Assembly: GCA_046704525.1 (NCBI GenBank)
Contig: JBJKRS010000079.1
Location: forward strand, 1-5,515
DNA: 5,515 nt
Source: GCA-965745 sp046704525
Lineage (GTDB): Archaea > Thermoplasmatota > Thermoplasmata > Thermoplasmatales > Thermoplasmataceae
Direction: 5' to 3'
Every line of letters starts with the position of its first letter. Positions within the stretch are counted from its first letter, which is position 1. Below, piece by piece: positions 1 to 5,515 of the stretch. The translations under genes and the position numbers were made by a program. The notes beneath the pieces are model-generated. The model searched no databases and had not been told where the DNA came from. It was given only the letters and a program-made list of their open reading frames with translations.

Positions 1-2191
1 GCCCCCACCCCTGCCCTGCAAGATAAGATCTGATCTCTTTGAAACTCAGGCTGGAAGCGTTTGAAATCACGGACTGGTTGAGCCTTTCCCCAGTGTATCT
101 TGAATTCTGGGAGGCAGTTGCATTGTATCCAATCCAGTATTTCTCCTGTCCTGAGTTGAACGTGAGCAGCACTCCGGCAAACTGGGTCATGCTGCCGTTG
201 GACGCCGCCTGAGAATTGTCAGTTGCATCCACACCGTACGAAAGAGAGTAGTTAAGGTCGGCAAGCTCTGTGATGTTGAACTGGGCCGATATTCCCACTT
301 CTCGCCAGCTGTTGCCAGCTGGAAGAGATAACTCGACAGAGCGGGATGATGCAGTAACATTGCCTCCTGTTCCTGCTGAAAAGGAATGCCAACCGGGATA
401 CTGGTTTTTGGGGTTTCCTGTTGGGTAGAGGAGGGTTGGGTCATTGATCGGTGTGGAATTGAGTAATGGGGACCTGGAATGGTAGAATGCAGTAATGTTG
501 CCGTAGTAAGCCTCGAGCGTGAAGGAAATATTCTGCGGAAGTATGTCGGAGTAGGAATTTGGCAGAATTGTTAGGCTATTGTTCCCGGGATCCAAGTATG
601 GGTCTTGCGAACTCAAGAGAAATGCGTTGATGTTTGACTGGACCGGCTGCGAAGGCATGTTGCGGAAGTATGCCGGATCCGGGGCTTTTGAGCCCTGCAC
701 CGGGCTGTAATTGATATTGAAGCTTATTGCGGTCACTCCTCCAGGTACCATTGCAGGATTGCAGTAACAGGTTATGTTTTCAACAGTCAACTGGCCCTCG
801 TACTTGGATGATTCGTGATACGAGTATCCGGCAGTCAGGAATCCACCCAGAACTACCACTACCATGAGGAACACCGTGAAGTTGGACTTCTTCAGGAGCT
901 TTGAGGTGTTAGAGAAGAACTTCTTTGGCGCAACCAGTTCTTCTTTCTCCACGCCCTCAAACGATCTGCTTTCAATGAGAAAGTCTGGCAGAACAAGCGT
1001 CACGAGGATTGGCCAGTAAATGATGTAATTCTCCAGGCTCCTGAAGTTGAACAGGAATATTATCACCGGGAACGCAAAGAAGGCGTACTTCACCCTGTCA
1101 TAGTACCGTATATAGAAGACAAAGAGGAAGGCAAGGGATGCAATGAGCAGATCTGAGAATACTGCTGCAGGGATGGCGGAATAGCCTGCAAAAGAAAGGA
1201 CTCCGAAACCGAACCCCACCCCAAGTATGGGCTGGCCGAACGAAAGGAGCATGCTGTGTACCCAGTCTCCTGGGTTCATGAGGATAAAAGGCAGGTTCAG
1301 CCCCGTAAATATCAGGGCAGCACCTCCCGCTGTCCTGGAGGGTGCGTTCAGCCCACCGCCATTTTCACGCATTATCATATAGAGGAGAAAAGGGGCGACC
1401 ACCACTGGAATCTGCTTCTGGGATAGTGAAAGCCCAAGCATGATTCCCGCCGCCCACGGGCGCTTCCTTAGAACAAATGTAGCAGCGAGAAAGAATACCC
1501 AGATCATGTCTGTATTTCCTGCAAAAGATGCTGCAGCAAGCTCTGCCTGAAGAAATACTATCATGATCAGAAGGGGGATTACATTTCCGAACCCCTTCTT
1601 TGAAAAATACCAGAATACCAGGAATATGGTGAGAACGTTGAACGCCAGTGGAACTGTGTAATTTGGTAGGTGCAGGTATACAGACGGAACAAAGGCGTAA
1701 ACCGACAGAGCAGGGTAAATGAGGTAGTTTACGTAACCGCCAATTCTTTGTGGTGTCGTATCTGAGAGAGGAAAGTGGAAGTATAGGAAGACGTTTGCCA
1801 TGTTTGCAGGAATGTAGGGATCCATTCCATGAGTGAAGATGTACGCAGCATAGGTATCAAGCACTATTTCGTCCTGGGCCGCCGCAGGGTATACCATTGA
1901 AACAATGACCATCATCAGGTACATGGAAAGCGCAAGTGAAAGGTACGGAAGCTTCTCCACAAACCTGTTTCTCCGCACAAAAGAGACTGCGTATACCAGA
2001 TAGAGAAACCCTAGAATGATGAGTGCCCAGACCGCAATGATTGCCGCAAGGTTGTTGTACCCTATCAGGCCCCATGATACAACCGCGAACAGCATAAAGA
2101 CTGAAGCGTAGAAGATGAAAAGTGCTCCCTTCCTCTCCCCGGATTCAAACGAAATGACGAACCCTACACCCTTTCCCCCATTGGAAGACAT
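1..2191 (-). CDS. Polytopic membrane protein, probable GT-C-type glycosyltransferase with extracellular sequon-rich tail (3' end outside window)
   Basis: The first 730 residues are visible and the frame is open to the window edge. ATG 2191 is the earliest possible start, because an in-frame TAA lies two codons upstream. I count about 13 hydrophobic segments, near residues 23-43, 47-69, 81-101, 151-173, 179-197, 202-221, 226-241, 246-272, 286-306, 333-360, 368-383, 386-405 and 438-456. The loop after segment 3 holds Asp107-Glu108 and Asp112, the position where GT-C enzymes, which use lipid-linked sugars, keep catalytic acidic residues. AGNTDMIW (224-231) and GLSLSQKQIPVVVAPF (253-268) also resemble GT-C proteins. 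An odd number of segments with a cytoplasmic N-terminus puts both the acidic loop and the tail outside, and leaves the Lys/Glu-rich linker at 407-437 inside. The tail after residue 457 has 13 N-X-S/T sequons and a CYC motif (475-477). The glycosyltransferase role is inferred from topology and motifs. The donor and acceptor are unknown, and a non-enzymatic surface protein remains possible. Confidence 0.8.
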   Translation of the reverse strand, partial: MSSNGGKGVGFVISFESGERKGALFIFYASVFMLFAVVSWGLIGYNNLAAIIAVWALIILGFLYLVYAVSFVRRNRFVEKLPYLSLALSMYLMMVIVSMVYPAAAQDEIVLDTYAAYIFTHGMDPYIPANMANVFLYFHFPLSDTTPQRIGGYVNYLIYPALSVYAFVPSVYLHLPNYTVPLAFNVLTIFLVFWYFSKKGFGNVIPLLIMIVFLQAELAAASFAGNTDMIWVFFLAATFVLRKRPWAAGIMLGLSLSQKQIPVVVAPFLLYMIMRENGGGLNAPSRTAGGAALIFTGLNLPFILMNPGDWVHSMLLSFGQPILGVGFGFGVLSFAGYSAIPAAVFSDLLIASLAFLFVFYIRYYDRVKYAFFAFPVIIFLFNFRSLENYIIYWPILVTLVLPDFLIESRSFEGVEKEELVAPKKFFSNTSKLLKKSNFTVFLMVVVVLGGFLTAGYSYHESSKYEGQLTVENITCYCNPAMVPGGVTAISFNINYSPVQGSKAPDPAYFRNMPSQPVQSNINAFLLSSQDPYLDPGNNSLTILPNSYSDILPQNISFTLEAYYGNITAFYHSRSPLLNSTPINDPTLLYPTGNPKNQYPGWHSFSAGTGGNVTASSRSVELSLPAGNSWREVGISAQFNITELADLNYSLSYGVDATDNSQAASNGSMTQFAGVLLTFNSGQEKYWIGYNATASQNSRYTGERLNQSVISNASSLSFKEIRSYLAGQGWG

Positions 2192-2235
2192 AGTTTAGAA
2201 GCACCCTGAAGCGAGCCTTGTTGTAAAGAATCAGT

Positions 2236-2252
2236 GAAATGATTAAAAAACT
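2236..2252 (-). promoter_or_regulatory. Candidate TATA-like box or T-tract before the GT-C-like gene
   Basis: On the minus strand a run of six T followed by AATC (2250-2241) lies about 55 bases before ATG 2191. As a TATA box it would put transcription start near 2221 and leave a leader of about 30 bases. The same T-run could instead end transcription of the upstream membrane protein gene, since archaeal terminators are often simple T-tracts. The sequence cannot tell these apart. There is no convincing Shine-Dalgarno sequence before ATG 2191, only a weak AGGGTG about 11 bases upstream. Confidence 0.35.
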
Positions 2253-2258
2253 TGGCAC

Positions 2259-2274
2259 CTGACAGTTCAGTCAG
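2259..2274 (-). terminator. Small hairpin followed by T-run downstream of the 329-residue membrane protein gene
   Basis: CTGAC and GTSAG-type arms are visible as an exact 5-bp inverted repeat (CTGAC...GTCAG) around a 6-base loop. It lies 27 bases past the stop codon of the upstream gene. Eight bases later, in the minus-strand reading direction, comes a run of six T (2250-2245). This arrangement could end the upstream transcript. The stem is short and the gap to the T-run is longer than in a standard intrinsic terminator, so the call is tentative. Confidence 0.35.
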
Positions 2275-2301
2275 ATTTTATCGGCAATTGACTTCGTCCT
2301 C

Positions 2302-3291
2302 TCACACTGGCTTGCTGGAATTTACCCGCAGAATTCTGGCCATTGCGAATGAGGAAGGTGGAAGCATTGCGTACAATGCCAGTTGTGATTCCTCCGTAAT
2401 TCCGTTTCCGAGAAAAAATGCACCTGCTGACAGGCATACGGTCACAAGAATGATCAACATAACCACACCTGTTTGCTTGAACAAGTTCCTAGTGCTGAGC
2501 ATAACTCCAATAATGCCAAAAGGAAGCAGAATGGCAAGCGGTATGTAGATGCTATATGATAGGGAAGCTGCCCGAAAGAAAACGACTGAAATGCTGTATG
2601 AAGGTAGAAAGTTTGAAACAGGGATAAAGGAGCCAAGCCAGATGAACTGGATTGCAAACAGCGGAACCGACAGGAAGAGCGCGATTGAGATGCCTCCTTT
2701 CAATGCACTCACGTGCTCCGGATAAGGACTGAACTGCTCTCTGCTGGAAAGGGAGAGTGCAAGAGTGGCAAGCATAACTGCCACTGAGGAAAGAAGGAGA
2801 GTGATTCCAGCCCACCAGTCAAGGTAGGATTCCACCAGGAACAGGGCGCCGAGCAATGCTCCCCCAAGGGCTGGGCTTACCTTACTCCGGGAAATTAACA
2901 GGATCAGTTCAATGAATAGTGCATAACCCAGGAAGGCGTATGCATTCGAAAATATATCCCATCCTGTGAACATTGCAGACGAGGCGTAGAGCGCAAACAA
3001 CACTGTGGCAATAACCGCAGTTTTCCTGCCGTACACCATGGCCGAAGCAAGGAACAGTGGAATTGCTGCCAGAGATAACGCAACTGAATTGCCGTAAAGG
3101 GAAAGCATTTCAGGCATGAAGCTCAGAAACTCCCCACCGTACTCTGTCAGGGCGATGGAAAGGTGAGGCGCCCCGGATGATAAGCCTGCTGAGAGAAGGA
3201 TACCGTATGCATTCAGGAGGTTCCCTGGGACGCGTAGAAGCTGCAAGTGGAGGAAAATGGCAACATATTCTGAAATGCTAACAGCAGCCAT
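2302..3291 (-). CDS. Polytopic membrane protein of unknown function (329 residues from ATG 3291; N-terminus uncertain)
   Basis: I do not recognise the family. From ATG 3291 to the TGA at 2304-2302 it is strongly hydrophobic, with roughly 9 membrane segments, including near residues 66-87, 90-109, 113-133, 139-157, 160-180, 198-218, 240-265 and 273-294. Visible motifs are TGWDIFSNAYAF (109-120) and ESYLDWWAG (154-162), whose Asp, Glu and Trp residues sit at membrane borders. This resembles the layout of lipid-sugar enzymes but is not diagnostic, and there is no WWDYG motif of oligosaccharyltransferase AglB/STT3. The ATG cuts into a hydrophobic stretch that continues upstream in frame (ILPPILSAVFT just before Met1), with the next in-frame stop at 3378-3376 and no ATG, GTG or TTG between. 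The real start may therefore be upstream, either a non-standard codon or ATG 3344 reached through a one-base frameshift. The GT-C-like gene follows 110 bp downstream on the same strand, so a shared envelope role is possible but unproven. Confidence 0.7.
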   Translation of the reverse strand: MAAVSISEYVAIFLHLQLLRVPGNLLNAYGILLSAGLSSGAPHLSIALTEYGGEFLSFMPEMLSLYGNSVALSLAAIPLFLASAMVYGRKTAVIATVLFALYASSAMFTGWDIFSNAYAFLGYALFIELILLISRSKVSPALGGALLGALFLVESYLDWWAGITLLLSSVAVMLATLALSLSSREQFSPYPEHVSALKGGISIALFLSVPLFAIQFIWLGSFIPVSNFLPSYSISVVFFRAASLSYSIYIPLAILLPFGIIGVMLSTRNLFKQTGVVMLIILVTVCLSAGAFFLGNGITEESQLALYAMLPPSSFAMARILRVNSSKPV

Positions 3292-3385
3292 TGTGAAGAC
3301 AGCAGACAGGATTGGGGGTAAAATTCCTGATTGCCTTTGCTCATCCCTTACAAGGTCCAGGCGGTTCGTCCTGTGTTATCGCCTC

Positions 3386-3398
3386 TAAAATAATAATG
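3386..3398 (-). promoter_or_regulatory. Candidate TATA box for the 329-residue membrane protein gene
   Basis: Minus-strand TTATTATTTTAGA (3398-3386) is AT-rich within a more balanced region. A transcript starting about 26 bases downstream would begin near 3364. That is about 20 bases before the out-of-frame ATG 3344 and about 73 bases before ATG 3291. The placement favours translation starting near 3344-3360 rather than at 3291, in agreement with the cut-off first membrane segment. The call rests on spacing and composition only. Confidence 0.45.
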
Positions 3399-3399
3399 G

Positions 3400-3423
3400 A
3401 GCCCCCACCCTAAAAAGGGGGCT
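3400..3423. terminator. GC-rich hairpin between the enolase-family gene and the membrane protein gene
   Basis: AGCCCCC (3400-3406) and GGGGGCT (3417-3423) form a perfect 7-bp stem with a 10-base loop. On the plus strand it is followed by A and six T (3425-3430), the classic intrinsic terminator shape, but no plus-strand gene precedes it. On the minus strand it begins 16 bases after the TAG of the enolase-family gene, holds TTTTT in its loop, and is followed by an AT-rich stretch that doubles as the next candidate promoter. The likely role is to end the enolase-family transcript, and perhaps to block antisense transcription into that gene. Stem formation is clear, but function is inferred. Confidence 0.65.
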
Positions 3424-3438
3424 ATTTTTTGTTTCTTC

Positions 3439-4527
3439 CTATAGCGTTCCAGATTCCACTGAGACTTTCTCAAGATATTCCAGATCTACATCCACGCCAA
3501 TTCCCTTCCCCGAATTGGGCTTTATCGTCCCCTTCTCCAACTTGAAAGGATTCTTCACTATGTCCCTGTTAAAGTACTTGTCATTCGGAGAGGTATCACC
3601 GGGATAGTCCACTGAACTGAGTGAGGCAAGTGCGACATTGAAGGATCTGCCTATTCCCGTCTCAAGCATTCCGCCTACCCAGACATGAGCGCTGTTTTCC
3701 ACGCAGACTTCCGCTATCCGGAGCGATTCTGTAAACCCACCAACTCTGCCGGGCTTTATGTTGATGACCTGGCAAGCCCCTATCTCCAGGGCCTGCTCTG
3801 CCCTCTCAGAAGAGGTGATGGACTCGTCCAGGCAGAGGGGGGTGGAGATTTGTTTAGCAAGTTTCGAGTGATCAACAAGATCGTCATGCTCAAGCGGCTG
3901 TTCGATATAGATGAGGTTGAACTTGTCCAGCTGCTTCAGGATTTCAATATCCTTCATCCTGTAATCTGTGTTTGCATCAACGCTGAGCGTTATGTCCGGG
4001 AACCTGTCCCTGATTGGGCCGAGAATGCCCATCTCCCTCCCCTTGGAAATTTTTACTTTTATCCTCTTGTACCCTCTGCCAAGAGCTGCTTCTATCTTGG
4101 CGTTTGTCTTCTCCGGCGTGTCCATTCCCAGTGAGATGCCGACGTCTGCAAACCCCCTGCTCTTCCCGATGAATTCGTTAAGAGGCTTTCCGGACTTTTT
4201 GGCCTGATAGTCCCACAGAAGCATTTCTATTGCTGCTTTCGCCATGTTGTGACCCTTGATCCTTGCAGTTCTTTTCAGAAATTCCTTCGGTTCGGGGGCG
4301 TCCTTGATTTCTGGTGCCAAAAAATCCCTTATTATGTGAAAAGCCGTGGTGTTGTCTTCATAACTGTAGTATGGACCGGCTGCCGTTACAGACTCGGAGA
4401 ATGCAGTGATTCCATCATTCTCCAGCTTGAAAATATATGCTTCCTTTTCGCTTTCAGTCCCGAAACTCGTTGTGAATGGTTCAACCAGTGGCATCCTTAC
4501 CTTGTGGTAGCTCAGGCGTGCGGTCAT
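3439..4527 (-). CDS. Enolase-superfamily enzyme, N-succinylamino acid racemase / o-succinylbenzoate synthase (MenC-like) subgroup
   Basis: This complete 362-residue protein has the usual length for the family: an N-terminal capping domain (about 1-125) and a TIM-like barrel (about 126-330). The catalytic set is intact. The KVK motif is at 157-159, with Lys159 as one acid/base. The metal ligands are Asp184 (SVDAN), Glu209 (YIEQP) and Asp234 (LDES). Lys258 (NIKPGRVGG) is the second acid/base. The spacing matches the Lys163, Asp189, Glu214, Asp239, Lys263 set known from Amycolatopsis racemase. The GGMLETGIGR signature (285-294) and the following PGDTS are typical of the NSAR/OSBS subgroup. Members make o-succinylbenzoate for menaquinone, racemise N-succinylamino acids, or do both, in the cytosol with Mg2+ or another divalent ion. 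Arg261 matches the second-shell Arg266 associated with racemase activity, so either or both reactions are possible. No men gene or acylamino acid gene lies alongside. ATG 4527 is the only standard start between the upstream in-frame TAG (4560-4558) and the conserved region. Confidence 0.9.
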   Translation of the reverse strand: MTARLSYHKVRMPLVEPFTTSFGTESEKEAYIFKLENDGITAFSESVTAAGPYYSYEDNTTAFHIIRDFLAPEIKDAPEPKEFLKRTARIKGHNMAKAAIEMLLWDYQAKKSGKPLNEFIGKSRGFADVGISLGMDTPEKTNAKIEAALGRGYKRIKVKISKGREMGILGPIRDRFPDITLSVDANTDYRMKDIEILKQLDKFNLIYIEQPLEHDDLVDHSKLAKQISTPLCLDESITSSERAEQALEIGACQVINIKPGRVGGFTESLRIAEVCVENSAHVWVGGMLETGIGRSFNVALASLSSVDYPGDTSPNDKYFNRDIVKNPFKLEKGTIKPNSGKGIGVDVDLEYLEKVSVESGTL

Positions 4528-4550
4528 GGATTGAGATATAGCTGAAAGCG

Positions 4551-4559
4551 TATAAAACT
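4551..4559 (-). promoter_or_regulatory. TATA box of the enolase-family gene, placed for a leaderless transcript
   Basis: Minus-strand AGTTTTATA (4559-4551) is centred about 27 bases before ATG 4527. Archaeal transcription starts about 25-27 bases past the TATA centre, which puts the first base of the mRNA at or next to the A of ATG. No Shine-Dalgarno sequence lies in the AT-rich stretch between, as expected for leaderless translation, which is common in Thermoplasmatales. The TATAAAA core can be read on both strands, so a weaker role in plus-strand transcription cannot be excluded. Confidence 0.65.
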
Positions 4560-4561
4560 AC

Positions 4562-4572
4562 ACACTGAGTGT
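4562..4572. promoter_or_regulatory. Palindrome in the divergent promoter region, candidate regulator site
   Basis: ACACT-G-AGTGT is a perfect odd palindrome of 11 bases just upstream of the enolase-family TATA box, where archaeal activators or repressors may bind. A further GTGTG (4583-4587) forms an extra inverted pair with CACAC at 4561-4565. Palindromes of this length also arise by chance, so the regulatory role is a guess based on position. Confidence 0.3.
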
Positions 4573-4626
4573 CATGCCCGTGGTGTGTTGTCCAAGTCAA
4601 GCGTTTTCAATGAATAACGGAGCTAG

Positions 4627-4633
4627 TTTAATA
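4627..4633 (+). promoter_or_regulatory. Candidate TATA box for the corA-like gene
   Basis: TTTAATA is centred near 4630, so transcription would begin around 4655-4657. That gives a leader of about 16 bases that just includes the Shine-Dalgarno sequence at 4659-4664. The spacing is good and the surrounding region is less AT-rich, but the TATAAAA at 4551-4557 is an alternative that would give a longer leader. Confidence 0.45.
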
Positions 4634-4658
4634 AGCAGAGATGGGGTTTTAGACTGTC

Positions 4659-4664
4659 GGAGGT
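4659..4664 (+). promoter_or_regulatory. Strong Shine-Dalgarno sequence that sets the TTG start of the corA-like gene
   Basis: GGAGGT is a full match to the anti-Shine-Dalgarno end of archaeal 16S rRNA and lies 7 bases before TTG 4672. There is no ATG in frame between the upstream TAG (4624-4626) and the conserved CorA region. The only other usable start is GTG 4708, which lacks such a site. This decides for TTG 4672. Confidence 0.75.
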
Positions 4665-4671
4665 TTGCCGG

Positions 4672-5515
4672 TTGATTAATTACAGCATTCTGCAAGGGTC
4701 ACGCTCAGTGGAGGTTGATGAGTCGGTCCTTTCAAAACTGGAAGAGTCCCTGGACAAGGATAAGATACTTTGGATTGACATCACACTCACGACGAATGAG
4801 GAGATTGAAAAGCTGCAATCAGCCTTCAACCTTGACCCGTATGCAGTTGAGGATGTGACTACTGGCAACCAGCGGCCCAAGATAGAAGATTATGGCTCTT
4901 ACACTTTCTCGGTGATAAAGACTCCGGAGAAGGCTGAGGACAGCAACGCTAAGCTGGAACTGGAGGAGCTTTTCCTGTTCCTCTCGAAACGCTGGATAAT
5001 CACAGTCCACAGGACTCCTGTGAAAATAGTGGATACGGTCAGCAAGAGGGTTCGTGTGCGTGGGATGTCACCGTACTCCAGGACTCCTTCCACCGATCTC
5101 CTTTATTACATGCTACTGGACAATTCAGTCGACTCCTTCTATCCCATCTTATATTCATGGGATGATGAACTTGACAGGCTTGATGAAGAAGCTGTGTCCC
5201 GAGTCACCCACAGGAAGAGCAAGATCGATACTGTTCGGGAAGTTGGTTCCAAGTTCAGTTCCATTCGCAACGAACTTTCAGATCTCAGGAACACCATAAC
5301 CCCAACCAGGGACATACTCAGCACAATAATGAAAGGTGCCGTGCCTTTCATCAGAACCGAAAGCCTGAGGAATTTCAGGGACATATATGACCACACATAC
5401 CAGCTGATAGAAATGGTTGACTCCTACATCAGCCGGGCAGGAGATATCAGGAGCCTTTACCTGAGCCTGATGTCAGCAATGACGGACGAGATTCTCAGGC
5501 TGCTCACCATAGTGG
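4672..5515 (+). CDS. corA: CorA-family divalent metal ion transporter (5' part; 3' end outside window)
   Basis: The first 281 residues are visible, starting at TTG 4672. CorA is a homopentameric inner-membrane channel that takes up Mg2+, and in some members Co2+, Ni2+ or Zn2+. The large cytoplasmic domain is recognisable: WIDI (34-37), LDPYAVEDVTTGNQRPKIEDYGSYTF (54-79, matching the family pattern of HPLAxED...RPKxExYxxYxF), then strands including ELFLFLSKRWIITVH (99-113), and the long helical part from about residue 139. RTESLRNFRDIYDHTYQLIEMVDSY (228-252) and the following YLSLMSAMTDEILRLLTIV (263-281) match the stalk helix leading into the first membrane helix. The family is usually about 315-350 residues, so roughly 40-60 remain beyond the edge. 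These should carry the end of TM1, the GMN selectivity motif and TM2. The gene is divergent from the enolase-family gene across 144 bp. Family assignment is firm; the ion transported is not shown. Confidence 0.92.
   Translation, partial: MINYSILQGSRSVEVDESVLSKLEESLDKDKILWIDITLTTNEEIEKLQSAFNLDPYAVEDVTTGNQRPKIEDYGSYTFSVIKTPEKAEDSNAKLELEELFLFLSKRWIITVHRTPVKIVDTVSKRVRVRGMSPYSRTPSTDLLYYMLLDNSVDSFYPILYSWDDELDRLDEEAVSRVTHRKSKIDTVREVGSKFSSIRNELSDLRNTITPTRDILSTIMKGAVPFIRTESLRNFRDIYDHTYQLIEMVDSYISRAGDIRSLYLSLMSAMTDEILRLLTIV

Noticed and set aside
1..10. The ten bases GCCCCCACCC occur both here and at 3401-3410
   Set aside because: The match ends at ten bases, one copy is in coding sequence and the other in a hairpin, and C-rich runs repeat easily by chance. 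No flanking similarity suggests a mobile or target-site repeat.
2252..2548. Open frame of 98 codons on the plus strand over the 3' end of the membrane protein gene
   Set aside because: It is antisense to a hydrophobic coding region, whose complement often stays open, and shows no recognisable protein features.
2800..2840. LDWWAG in the unknown membrane protein as a catalytic WWDYG-like motif of oligosaccharyltransferase
   Set aside because: The order of residues differs, the motif lies inside the membrane part rather than in a soluble C-terminal domain, and the protein lacks that domain.
3685..4134. Open frame of 149 codons on the plus strand, antisense to the enolase-family gene
   Set aside because: It overlaps an intact conserved enzyme on the other strand, has Cys- and Pro-rich sequence without family features, and lacks a ribosome site or promoter of its own.
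4708..4710. GTG as an alternative start of the corA-like gene
   Set aside because: It has no Shine-Dalgarno sequence at a usable distance, while TTG 4672 has a perfect GGAGGT 7 bases upstream in the same frame.
4680..5396. Several open frames of 63-85 codons on the minus strand opposite the corA-like gene
   Set aside because: They are Ser/Leu-rich complements of a well-supported CorA reading frame and overlap one another in different frames.

Overview
The window looks archaeal, most likely from the Thermoplasmatales or a close relative. The support is indirect: AT-rich TATA-like boxes lie about 25 bp before start points, one gene appears leaderless, arginine is often AGG and isoleucine often ATA, and a long membrane protein carries a tail full of N-glycosylation sequons. 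No rRNA or marker gene is present, so the lineage is an inference. Base composition looks even across the window, and I see no mobile element, CRISPR array, tRNA or rRNA.

Layout. From 1 to 2191 on the minus strand there is a large polytopic membrane protein that resembles GT-C glycosyltransferases and runs off the left edge. Upstream of it, at 2302-3291 on the minus strand, is a second polytopic membrane protein of unknown function, whose true N-terminus is unclear and may be hidden by a one-base frameshift. A strong GC-rich hairpin at 3400-3423 separates this from a minus-strand enolase-superfamily gene (3439-4527) of the N-succinylamino acid racemase / o-succinylbenzoate synthase type, with all catalytic residues intact. 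A divergent intergenic region of 144 bp (4528-4671) then leads to a plus-strand CorA-type metal ion transporter gene that starts at TTG 4672 and runs off the right edge.

How the genes relate. The two membrane proteins are co-directional and 110 bp apart, and could both serve cell-surface glycan or envelope work. Only the first has recognisable glycosyltransferase-like features. The enolase-family enzyme and CorA share a divergent promoter region but no obvious pathway. The initiation signals differ: the enolase-family gene has a TATA box placed for a leaderless transcript, while corA has a textbook Shine-Dalgarno sequence before a TTG start. I see no convincing new multi-gene system. The points most worth checking are the N-terminus of the 329-residue membrane protein, the specificity of the racemase/synthase, and the sequon-rich tail.
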